Below are positions 56,255 through 64,000 of a stretch of 64,000 bases of DNA, in pieces (position 1 is the stretch's first letter; every line of letters starts with the position of its first letter). The notes below the pieces were generated by a model that saw only the letters and a program-made list of their open reading frames with translations, had not been told where the DNA came from and made no database searches. A program made the position numbers and the translations under genes. Source of the DNA: Bradyrhizobium sp. WD16 (GTDB lineage: Bacteria > Pseudomonadota > Alphaproteobacteria > Rhizobiales > Xanthobacteraceae); contig NZ_CP028908.1 in assembly GCF_024181725.1 (NCBI RefSeq), forward strand, positions 5,855,001 to 5,919,000. Direction: 5' to 3'.

Positions 56255-58398
56255 TTCAGTTGAGCGACGAGGCCTACGCGGTCATCGATGGTCGCCATTC
56301 GGACCCGTTCCACTATCTCGGGCCGCATCGGGTCGAGGACGGCATCGTGGTCCGGGCCTTCCTGCCGGGCGCGCTGGAGGTCGAGGCCGTCGAGGCCGGC
56401 GGCCATGCCGCCCGGCTCGACCGCCTGCACGATGCCGGGCTGTTCGAGGGGCGCCTCGTCAACGGCGACATGCGCTACCGCCTGCATGCGCGGTTCGGCA
56501 ACGGCACCGCTGAGTTCGACGATGCCTACCGCTTTCCGCCGATCCTGTCGGACTTCGACCTTCACCTGCTCGGCGAGGGCACCGATCTCGCTCTCTATCG
56601 CAAGCTTGGCGCCCATCGCGCGGTCATCGACGGCGTCGAGGGCGTGGGCTTCGCGGTGCTGGCGCCGGATGCGCGGCGCGTCAGCGTGGTCGGCGACTTC
56701 AACTATTGGGATGGACGCCGCCACGCCATGCGGGTGCGCGGCAACGGCTACTGGGAAATCTTCGTGCCCGGCGCCCTGCCCGGCGACCACTACAAATACG
56801 AGATCGTCGATCGCTCCGGCCGCCTGCTGCCGCTGAAATCCGATCCGGTCGCCTTCGCCGCCGAACTGCGGCCGCACACCGCCTCGATCGTGGTCGACGA
56901 GCGCAGCCTGCAGCGGCCCGCCCCGGCGCCGGCCGACGTCAACAGCCTCCACGCGCCGGTGTCGATCTACGAGGTCCATCTCGGCTCCTGGCGGCGCAAG
57001 GACGGCAATGACTGGCTGAGCTATCGCGATCTTGCCGAGCAACTGCCCGCCTATGTCCGCGACATGGGCTTCACCCATGTCGAATTCCTTCCGGTGAGCG
57101 AACATCCCTTCGACGGCTCCTGGGGCTATCAGCCCACCGGCCTGTTCGCGCCCACCAGCCGCTTCGGCAGTCCGCAGGATTTTCTCGGCCTCATCGATGC
57201 CTGCCATCGCGCCGGACTGGGCGTGCTGCTCGACTGGGTGCCCGGCCACTTCCCCGACGACCCTCACGGCCTCGCCCTGTTCGACGGCACCGCGCTCTAC
57301 GAACACTCCAATCCGCTGCAGGGCCGCCATCTCGATTGGGGCACGCTGATCTACAATTACGGCCGCATCGAAGTCAGCAATTTCCTGTTGTCCAACGCGC
57401 TGTTCTGGTTCGACCGCTACGGCATCGACGGGTTGCGGGTCGATGCGGTCGCCTCCATGCTCTACCTCGACTACAGCCGGCCGCAGGGGCAATGGATTCC
57501 GAACCAGTACGGCGGCCGCGAAAACCTCGAGGCCATCGATTTCCTGCGACGGTTCAATACGCAGGTGTTCGGCCATTACCCCCACGCCACCACCGCCGCG
57601 GAGGAATCCACCGCCTGGCCGCAGGTCTCACGCCCGGTGGAGTTCGGCGGCCTCGGCTTCGGCTACAAATGGAACATGGGCTGGATGCACGACACGCTGG
57701 ACTACATCAGCAAGGACCCCGTTCACCGCAAATACCATCACGGCCAGATCCTGTTCGGCACGCATTACGCCTTCTCGGAAAACTTCATCCTGCCGCTGTC
57801 CCATGACGAGGTGGTGCACGGCAAGCGCTCGATCCTCGGCCGCATGCCCGGCGATGCCTGGCAGCGGTTCGCCAACCTGCGCGCCTATTACGGCTTCATG
57901 TTCGGCCATCCCGGCAAGAAGCTGCTGTTCATGGGCAATGAATTCGCCCAGGAGCGCGAGTGGAATCATGACCAGTCGCTCGACTGGCACCTCCTCGGCG
58001 AGCCCCCCCATGCCGGGATGCAGAGAGTGGTCCGCGACCTCAATCACCTCTATCGGGCGGTGCCGGCGCTGCACGAACTCGACTGCGATTCGGGCGGCTT
58101 CGAATGGATCGTCGCCGACGACGCCGACCACAGCCTGTTCGCCTTCATGCGCAAGGGCATCGACAGCCGCTCGCGCTGCCTCGTGGTGTCGAATTTCACG
58201 CCCCGCGTCCACCGCGGCTATCGCATCCGCGTGCCGTTCGGCGGTCGCTGGCGCGAGGTGCTCAACACCGATTCAACCCACTACGGCGGCAGCGACGTCG
58301 GCAATGGCGGCATGGTGGAGACCTCGGCCACGCTCGTCCCCGAGCTCAACCTGACCATTCCGCCACTCGCCACCATCTTCCTCGTGCTGGAAGACTGA
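56251..58398 (+). CDS. glgB: 1,4-alpha-glucan branching enzyme
   Basis: A 715-residue GH13_9 enzyme with two N-terminal beta domains ([39 protein letters not shown]) and a catalytic barrel: [31 protein letters not shown], the nucleophile in [20 protein letters not shown], the acid/base in [12 protein letters not shown] and [14 protein letters not shown]. It introduces alpha-1,6 branches into the glucan made by GlgE. The start overlaps treS and glgX follows after 2 bp, so the genes form one operon. Confidence 0.96.
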   Translation: MIQLSDEAYAVIDGRHSDPFHYLGPHRVEDGIVVRAFLPGALEVEAVEAGGHAARLDRLHDAGLFEGRLVNGDMRYRLHARFGNGTAEFDDAYRFPPILSDFDLHLLGEGTDLALYRKLGAHRAVIDGVEGVGFAVLAPDARRVSVVGDFNYWDGRRHAMRVRGNGYWEIFVPGALPGDHYKYEIVDRSGRLLPLKSDPVAFAAELRPHTASIVVDERSLQRPAPAPADVNSLHAPVSIYEVHLGSWRRKDGNDWLSYRDLAEQLPAYVRDMGFTHVEFLPVSEHPFDGSWGYQPTGLFAPTSRFGSPQDFLGLIDACHRAGLGVLLDWVPGHFPDDPHGLALFDGTALYEHSNPLQGRHLDWGTLIYNYGRIEVSNFLLSNALFWFDRYGIDGLRVDAVASMLYLDYSRPQGQWIPNQYGGRENLEAIDFLRRFNTQVFGHYPHATTAAEESTAWPQVSRPVEFGGLGFGYKWNMGWMHDTLDYISKDPVHRKYHHGQILFGTHYAFSENFILPLSHDEVVHGKRSILGRMPGDAWQRFANLRAYYGFMFGHPGKKLLFMGNEFAQEREWNHDQSLDWHLLGEPPHAGMQRVVRDLNHLYRAVPALHELDCDSGGFEWIVADDADHSLFAFMRKGIDSRSRCLVVSNFTPRVHRGYRIRVPFGGRWREVLNTDSTHYGGSDVGNGGMVETSATLVPELNLTIPPLATIFLVLED

Positions 58399-58400
58399 TC

Positions 58401-60476
58401 ATGCGCATTTCGGCGGGGACGCCGCATCGGCTGGGTGCGACGTGGGACGGCCGCGGCACCAATTTCGCCTTGTTCTCGGCCTCCGCCCACCGGGTGGAGC
58501 TATGCCTGTTCGACAGCCAGGGCCGCCGCGAGCTCGAGCGCATTCCCCTGCCCGAGCGCAACGAAGACGTCTGGCACATCCACGTCGCCGATGTCATGCC
58601 GGGGCAGCTCTACGGCTATCGGGTGCACGGCCCCTACGAGCCGGAGCACGGCCATCGCTTCAACCCCTACAAGCTGCTGCTCGATCCCTATGCCAGGCGC
58701 CTCGCCGGCCGGCTGGTGTGGAGCGACGCCCATTTCGGCTACCGCGCCGGCAGCGTCCGCGAGGACCTGTCGTTCGACCGGCGCGACAATGCCCGCGGCA
58801 TGCCCAAATGCGTGGTCTTCGACGAGACCTACAATTGGGGTCCGCATGAGCTGCGGCCCAATATCCCCTGGGAGGACACCATCATCTACGAGGCCCACGT
58901 CAAGGGCCTCACCCATCAGCATCCGGAGGTGCCGCCGCACCTGCGCGGCACCTTTCGTGCCCTCGCCAGCGACACCATGATCGACCATTTCAAGCGCCTC
59001 GGCGTCACCACGGTCGAACTCCTGCCGGTGCATGGTTTCATCGACGATCGCATGCTGATCGAGAAGAAGCTGGTCAACTACTGGGGCTATAACAGCATCG
59101 CCTTCTTCGCCCCCGAGGCGCGTTACGCGCCCGACGGCAATCCGCTCGATGCGTTCCGGATGACGGTGGCGAAGCTCCACGATGCCGGCATCGAGGTCAT
59201 GCTCGACGTGGTCTACAACCACACCGCGGAGGGCAATCATCTCGGCCCGACCCTGTCCTTCCGCGGCATCGACAACCGCTCCTATTACTGGCTGAAGCCG
59301 GACACCCCGCGCTATTACGACGACTTCACCGGCACCGGCAATTCGCTCAACCTGACCCATCCCCGCGTCCTGCAGATGGTGATGGATTCGCTGCGCTTCT
59401 GGGTGGAGCAGTGCCACGTCGACGGCTTCCGCTTCGACCTTGCGCCGACGCTGGCGCGCGGCCCCCATGGCTTCGAGCGCGCCAGCCCCTTCCTGATGGC
59501 GGTGCGGCAGGATCCGGTTCTGGCCGGCGTCAAATTCGTCGCCGAGCCCTGGGACGTCGGCCTTGGCGGCTATCAGGTCGGCGGCTTTCCCTCGCAATGG
59601 TCGGAGTGGAACGACCGCTACCGCCGGACGTTGCGACGGTACTGGGCCGGGGAAGGCAATCTGATCGGCGATGTCAGCGCCCGCATGATCGCCTCTCCCG
59701 ACGTGTTCAAGCATGACGGGCGCTTGCCGCGCGCCAGCATCAATCACGTGACGGTGCATGACGGCTTCACGCTGATGGACCTGTTCAGCTACGCCGAGAA
59801 GCACAACCTCGCCAACGGCGAGAATAACGCCGACGGCGCCGGCGACAGTCACAGCATCAACTGCGGCGAAGAGGGCCCGACGGATGACCCGGCGATCAAC
59901 GCCCTGCGCTGCCGCCTGCGCCGCAACCAGCTCGCCTGTCTGCTGCTCGCCCAGGGCGTTCCGCTGCTGCTGGCCGGCGACGAGGTCGGCAACAGCCAGA
60001 GCGGCAACAACAACGCCTATTGCCAGGACAACGAGATCGGCTGGATCGACTGGAGCGGCCTGCACCGCAAGCCCGACAACATGATCGGCTTCCTCGCCCA
60101 TCTGACCGCGCTGCGCCGCCGCTTTCCGCAGCTGCGGCCGAGGCACTGGGTGGAACATCTGGTCCCCGCCACCTCCAACGGCGTACTGTGGCTGACGCCG
60201 ACCGGCGAGGAGATGACCGAAAGCGACTGGAAATTCCCCGAGGGGCGTTTTCTGTCTTATGTGCTCGGCTCGTCGGACACCCGCTCGCCGCTCTACATCG
60301 TGCTCAACGCCGCCCCCGAGGCGATCGATTTCGTCCTGCCGAAACTGGAGGCCTTCAGCCGCTGGGAGCGGCTGCTCGACACGGCGGAAGACGACCAGGT
60401 CTCCGCGATCTTCGATCGTGCCACGGCACTACGGGCGCCGCCCCGCGCCGTGCTGGTGTTTGCGGGCATGACCTGA
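58401..60476 (+). CDS. glgX: Glycogen debranching enzyme
   Basis: A 691-residue GH13_11 enzyme. It has the isoamylase-type N-terminal domain ([20 protein letters not shown]) and the motifs [55 protein letters not shown] and [17 protein letters not shown]. It removes alpha-1,6 branches from glycogen or limit dextrin. Its TGA stop overlaps the ATG of the treZ/treY remnant (TGATG), which shows that the trehalose-forming genes were once the next genes of this operon. Confidence 0.95.
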   Translation: MRISAGTPHRLGATWDGRGTNFALFSASAHRVELCLFDSQGRRELERIPLPERNEDVWHIHVADVMPGQLYGYRVHGPYEPEHGHRFNPYKLLLDPYARRLAGRLVWSDAHFGYRAGSVREDLSFDRRDNARGMPKCVVFDETYNWGPHELRPNIPWEDTIIYEAHVKGLTHQHPEVPPHLRGTFRALASDTMIDHFKRLGVTTVELLPVHGFIDDRMLIEKKLVNYWGYNSIAFFAPEARYAPDGNPLDAFRMTVAKLHDAGIEVMLDVVYNHTAEGNHLGPTLSFRGIDNRSYYWLKPDTPRYYDDFTGTGNSLNLTHPRVLQMVMDSLRFWVEQCHVDGFRFDLAPTLARGPHGFERASPFLMAVRQDPVLAGVKFVAEPWDVGLGGYQVGGFPSQWSEWNDRYRRTLRRYWAGEGNLIGDVSARMIASPDVFKHDGRLPRASINHVTVHDGFTLMDLFSYAEKHNLANGENNADGAGDSHSINCGEEGPTDDPAINALRCRLRRNQLACLLLAQGVPLLLAGDEVGNSQSGNNNAYCQDNEIGWIDWSGLHRKPDNMIGFLAHLTALRRRFPQLRPRHWVEHLVPATSNGVLWLTPTGEEMTESDWKFPEGRFLSYVLGSSDTRSPLYIVLNAAPEAIDFVLPKLEAFSRWERLLDTAEDDQVSAIFDRATALRAPPRAVLVFAGMT

Positions 60477-60847
60477 TGTCGCGGTTCGAACCACGGATCT
60501 CGGCCGCCGGCGTCGGCTTCCGGCTGTGGGCGCCCGCGGCAGGTCGCGTCGACCGGCAGCTCGAAACGCCGGTCGCCGACCGGCCCGCGGGCGAACGGCT
60601 TGCCCTGGCGGCGCGCGGCGCGGCCACCCGGTATCGGTTTCGCATCGACGGCGAACTCGGCGTGCCCGACTTCTACCAGGGGACCGAGCTGTGGGATCTG
60701 GCGCTGGTCGATCCCGACAACCGCCGCCCGGTGGACTTCGTGGCGCGCCGCGCCCTGCTGGACGAGGCCGCCGCCGATATCGACGCCGCCCAGCTCGCCA
60801 GAAACACCGCCGCCTGCCGGCACGACGGGCGCTGCAGTCTCTCGTAA
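60476..60847 (+). pseudogene. treZ-treY deletion remnant (in-frame chimera)
   Basis: A 123-codon open frame. The first ~70 residues ([20 protein letters not shown] and [12 protein letters not shown]) match the N-terminal domain of malto-oligosyltrehalose trehalohydrolase (TreZ). From GVPD onward ([34 protein letters not shown]) it matches the C-terminal part of maltooligosyl trehalose synthase (TreY). The rest of both genes is missing. The joint lies at a GVPD-type sequence that both families have, so a deletion through short homology is likely. The last ~25 residues look random. No catalytic region of either enzyme remains. Confidence 0.8.
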
Positions 60848-60884
60848 GCATGTTGCGCACCGTGCTCGCGCCGGCGCCCCCGCC

Positions 60885-62630
60885 TCACGGCGCGACGCGG
60901 ATGTCGAGCAGCGCGAGGCCCTTGCCGGCGGTGACATGATCGATCGCCTGCCGCAACGCCTCGCCGAGCTCGACGCCCTTGTGGACGCGGCGCGCGAAGG
61001 CGCGGCTCGCCTCCGCGACCTTGACGAAATCGGGCGACGGCTCCAGCGACACCAGCGGCATCTTGTTGGTTTTGGATGCGTAGCCGTCGGGATAGACGTC
61101 GAGCACCGAGCGCCGCACCGCGCCCCATTCGGAGTTGTTCAAGATCAGGACCAGCACCGACAGCCCGAGCGCCTCGGCGATCTGGTGGCAGGCCACCGGG
61201 TTGCTGAACATGTAGGAGCCGTCGCCCATGGTCGCGACCACCAGCCGCTTCGGATCGGCGAGCTGCATGCCGAGCGCCGCCGGAAACGACCAGCCGAGCC
61301 CGCCGGCATGGGGTTCCTGGTACCAGGCCTGGTGGCTGCGCAGGGTCAACGGCTCGAGCGGACAGCCGAGCTCGGAGAGCACCGTGGCGTTGCGGGTTTC
61401 GATCGCCTGCGACAGGGTGAGGCTGACGAACTCCTTGGTCATCGGCTCACCATCGCCGCGCTTCGCCTGCGCGACCACGGCGGCGCGCCGCGCCGCATGA
61501 GCCGCGGCAACCGCCTTCCGCCGCGCCTCGCGCTGCGACGCCGTCGCCGCCAGCTGCGGGGCGAGACGCCGCGCCAATTCCGGAATGACGTCGGCGGTCT
61601 CGCCGACCAGGGTGACGTCGGCGGGGAAGTTGCGGATCGGCACCCGGCTCGCCAGCGGATCCTGGCCGACCTGCACCACCTTGCAGCCCTCGGCCAGATG
61701 ATGAATCGCCGGCGACCACGGCGCGATCGAATCCAGCACCAGCACGAGATCGGCATCCTTGAGCCAGGACGCCGGATCGACGCCGACCGACATCGGATGA
61801 TCGCCGGCAATCGCGAGCTGCACCGCCCAATATTGCGAAACCGGGATGCCCCAGGCGAGCGCCATCTCGCCGAGAGCGGCGAAGGCGGCTGCCGAACCGG
61901 CGCCGCGCTGGGCGATGATCACCGGATGCTTGGCGCCGGCGATCAGCCGCGCCGCCTCGTCGAGCGCCGCCGGCTGCGGCGCGGCGAGCGCCGGATGCAT
62001 CCGCGGCGGCTGGGCGAGAGCGTCGGCCGGACTGGGCTGGCACAGCACCTCGCGCGGCAGGCTGAGATAGACCGGCCCCTTCGGCGTCGACGAGGCGATG
62101 GCGTAGGCCCGGTCGATCAGCTCCGCGGCCTGCTCCGGGAAGCGCAGCTCATAATCCCATTTGGAGGCCTCGCGCACCAGCGCGCTCTGGTCGCGCATCT
62201 CCTGGCCCCAGCCAATCGGCACCGAACGGGCGCCGAGCCGGCCGTGTTCGAGGACCGGCGTGCGCCCCGAGAACAGGATGACCGGCACATTCTCGATCGC
62301 CGCGTTGATGGCGCCGATGGCGCAATTGGCGAGGCCGACATTGGTGTGGGCCATCACCGCCTGGGCGCGGCCGGTGGCGAGATAATAGCCGTGGGCCATG
62401 CCCATCGCGGCGTGCTCGTGGGGAATCACGATCGCCCGCGGCAGGGCGATGTCCCTGGCCGTGGCTTCGGCGAGCCCCTCGATGATCGGCGGGAAGTCGG
62501 TACCGGAATTGGCGAAGATGTAGTCGACGCCGACCGCCTTGAGGCGCGCCAGGACGGCACCCCCGGCGGTGATGCTGGTGGCGGACGGCTGCGCCGCGGG
62601 CGCGGCAGTGCGGGTGGGACGTCGGGACAT
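60885..62630 (-). CDS. Thiamine-diphosphate-dependent enzyme, acetolactate synthase-like
   Basis: A 581-residue ThDP enzyme of the acetolactate synthase/oxalyl-CoA decarboxylase/benzoylformate decarboxylase superfamily. Residues ~25-190 form the Pyr domain with the catalytic glutamate in AIVIPHEHAAMGMAHGYYLA. A central domain follows (~215-345), then the PP domain with MGDGSYMFSNPVACHQIAEAL (GDG...N motif) and NNSEWGAVRRSV. The substrate cannot be read from the sequence; it is not the usual IlvB and no small subunit is nearby. An AGGAA site lies about 5 nt before the ATG. The upstream spacer to the TRAP gene is filled by a hairpin array. Confidence 0.85.
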   Translation of the reverse strand: MSRRPTRTAAPAAQPSATSITAGGAVLARLKAVGVDYIFANSGTDFPPIIEGLAEATARDIALPRAIVIPHEHAAMGMAHGYYLATGRAQAVMAHTNVGLANCAIGAINAAIENVPVILFSGRTPVLEHGRLGARSVPIGWGQEMRDQSALVREASKWDYELRFPEQAAELIDRAYAIASSTPKGPVYLSLPREVLCQPSPADALAQPPRMHPALAAPQPAALDEAARLIAGAKHPVIIAQRGAGSAAAFAALGEMALAWGIPVSQYWAVQLAIAGDHPMSVGVDPASWLKDADLVLVLDSIAPWSPAIHHLAEGCKVVQVGQDPLASRVPIRNFPADVTLVGETADVIPELARRLAPQLAATASQREARRKAVAAAHAARRAAVVAQAKRGDGEPMTKEFVSLTLSQAIETRNATVLSELGCPLEPLTLRSHQAWYQEPHAGGLGWSFPAALGMQLADPKRLVVATMGDGSYMFSNPVACHQIAEALGLSVLVLILNNSEWGAVRRSVLDVYPDGYASKTNKMPLVSLEPSPDFVKVAEASRAFARRVHKGVELGEALRQAIDHVTAGKGLALLDIRVAP

Positions 62631-62648
62631 GGGGATTCCTGAATGCCT

Positions 62649-62974
62649 GGTGCGGTGGATCAGACGCTCGTTTCAGCATTGGAGCGATTTCTTCAAGCCA
62701 GCGTCAGATCCAAAACCGCACGAGAGTCATATTGATGCTAGTGTCCCGTCTCCGAATTACCGCTTCGTCTGCCTCACCCTCGCACGGTAATTCGGAGACA
62801 TCGGGACACTAGCAAAATCAAAAAGCTAGTGTGGCTTATGTCTCGCAATTGCCTACAGGGGCTTGCCGCAAAGGGCATAGGCAATTGCGAGACGCCACAC
62901 TAGTGTCCCGTCTCCGAATTACCGCTTCGTCTGCCTCACCCTCGCACGGTCATTCGGAGACATCGGGACACTAG
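62649..62974. repeat. Hairpin array 5: D - 13 nt - A - 13 nt - B - A
   Basis: Module D in reverse orientation (62649-62724; arms GTGCGGT/ACCGCAC and GGATCAGACGCT/AGCGTCAGATCC with an AAA bulge), linker AGTCATATTGATG, module A (62738-62812), linker CAAAATCAAAAAG, module B (62826-62903), and a second module A (62900-62974) sharing CTAG with B. The second A has an internal mismatch (GAATTACCG with CGGTCATTC). The final CTAG contains the TAG stop codon of the TRAP permease gene on the minus strand. Confidence 0.93.
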
Positions 62975-64000
62975 CCGAGCATGCGTTCCGGCAGCCAGGT
63001 GGCGAGCAGCGGGAACGAGATGAGGATGACGAGGCGGATCAGGTCGGTGATGACGAACGGCAGCACGCCGACGAAGATCGTCGACATGTCGACGTCCTTG
63101 ATCACGCTCTTGATGACGAAGACATTCATGCCGACCGGCGGGTGGATCAGTCCCAGCTCCACCGTCATCACGATGATGACACCGAACCAGATCGGATCGA
63201 AACCGAGCGCGGTGACCACCGGAAAGACGATCGGCACCGTGAGGATGACCATCGCCATGGCGTCCATCAGGCAGCCGAGCACGAGATACATCAACAGGAT
63301 CAGCGCCAGCACGCCGTAGGGGCCGATGCCGAGGCCGGTGAGAAACTGGGTCACATGCTGCGGCGTCTGCGTGATCGTCAGGAAATAGCCGAAGCAGAGC
63401 GCGCCGATCAGGACCGTGAAGACGGCCGCGGCGGTGCGCGTCGCCTGGAGCAACGACTGCAGGATCCCCTGCCCGTTCAGCTTGCCGCGGGCAACGCCGA
63501 TGACGAAGGCGCCGACCGCGCCGACGGCCCCCGCCTCGGTGGGGATGAACAGGCCGCCATAGAGACCGCCGATGACGAAGATGAACAGCAGCAGCGGCGA
63601 CCAGACGTCACGCAGCGCGGCGGCGCGCTCCGCCCAGCAGCTCTTCTTGCCGGCCGGCAGGAATTTCGGCCGCACCCGCCCGATGATGGCGATGGTGATC
63701 ATGTGCATCGCGATCGCCAGGAGGCCGGGAATGATGCCGGCAATGAACAGCTTGCCGATATCCTGCTGGGTGATGATGCCGTAGACCGCGAGCACCGTCG
63801 ACGGCGGCAGCATCGCCCCGAGGGTGCCGCCGACGGCGATGACGCCGGTGGCGAAGGATTGCGGATAGTTGAAGCGGCGCATCTCCGGATAGGCGACGGC
63901 CGAGAAGGTCGCGGCGGTGGCCACCGAGGAGCCGGAAATCGCGGCGAAACCGCCGCAGGCGGCGATGGTGGCGATGCCGAGACCGCCGCGCCAGTGGCCG
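62971..64000 (-). CDS. TRAP transporter large permease (DctM), start off the edge
   Basis: At least 343 residues of a DctM-family protein; the N-terminus lies beyond the right edge of the window. The first visible part reads GIATIAACGGFAAISGSSVA, then TAATFSAVAYPEMRRFNYPQ, typical of this family, followed by GGTLGAMLPPSTVLAVYGII and GLIHPPVGMNVFVIKSVIKD. Many membrane helices are present. It imports an organic acid or related solute with a small permease and a DctP-type binding protein that must lie outside. Its stop codon is provided by the edge of hairpin array 5. Confidence 0.93.
   Translation of the reverse strand, partial: GHWRGGLGIATIAACGGFAAISGSSVATAATFSAVAYPEMRRFNYPQSFATGVIAVGGTLGAMLPPSTVLAVYGIITQQDIGKLFIAGIIPGLLAIAMHMITIAIIGRVRPKFLPAGKKSCWAERAAALRDVWSPLLLFIFVIGGLYGGLFIPTEAGAVGAVGAFVIGVARGKLNGQGILQSLLQATRTAAAVFTVLIGALCFGYFLTITQTPQHVTQFLTGLGIGPYGVLALILLMYLVLGCLMDAMAMVILTVPIVFPVVTALGFDPIWFGVIIVMTVELGLIHPPVGMNVFVIKSVIKDVDMSTIFVGVLPFVITDLIRLVILISFPLLATWLPERMLG

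Overview
The window looks like chromosome of a GC-rich alphaproteobacterium, most likely a Hyphomicrobiales member close to Bradyrhizobium/Rhodopseudomonas (inference). The grounds are codon use, a kdpFABC-kdpDE-ptsN locus, a CHASE2 cyclase beside a type I exporter, a GlgE/TreS-Mak glucan cluster and several intergenic repeats I recognise from rhizobial genomes. I saw no rRNA, tRNA or CRISPR.

Layout. 1-7 kb: start of a secreted or outer-membrane protein, a BMP-type nucleoside/purine ABC transporter (ATPase, two permeases, binding protein) and a divergent 8-oxoguanine/guanine deaminase. 7.2-18.2 kb: an 11-kb insertion bounded by an intact IS256-family element and a truncated copy of the same element. 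It carries an amine-catabolic cluster (outer-membrane channel, FeaB-like aldehyde dehydrogenase, APC permease, class III aminotransferase, divergent AraC regulator) and IS debris. 18.4-21.9 kb: a two-gene xanthine dehydrogenase, so the insertion separates a purine uptake/deamination block from the next purine oxidation step. 22.0-31.8 kb: a hypothetical gene, then the Kdp potassium system with its sensor, regulator and PtsN. 32-40.6 kb: one operon for a FecR/VCBS-type secreted protein, its type I ABC exporter and fusion protein, and a CHASE2 adenylate/guanylate cyclase. 41-46 kb: a small secreted protein, a D-amino-acid transaminase and a Glu/Asp-type ABC transporter. 46.8-48.7 kb: ArsR regulator, cupin, glucokinase. 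48.8-60.8 kb: malQ divergent from glgE, treS-mak, glgB, glgX and a deletion scar that fuses the two ends of treZ and treY. 60.9-64 kb: a thiamine-diphosphate enzyme and a TRAP large permease cut by the window edge.

The most unusual signal is a family of modular hairpin repeats. Four hairpin types (called A, B, C, D here; 75-80 bp) each begin and end in CTAG or a one-base variant. Neighbouring modules either share one CTAG or are separated by exactly 13 nt between two CTAGs. Each has a 3-4 nt bulge on one side where outer arm meets core. Stems show compensatory changes between copies. Arrays or fragments occur at seven loci. They supply the TAG stop codon of two genes and end 7 bp before the xanthine dehydrogenase start. 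The 11-kb island is inserted in the loop of an A module. The design resembles REP/BIME sequences mobilised by RAYT transposases, but I do not recognise this family.
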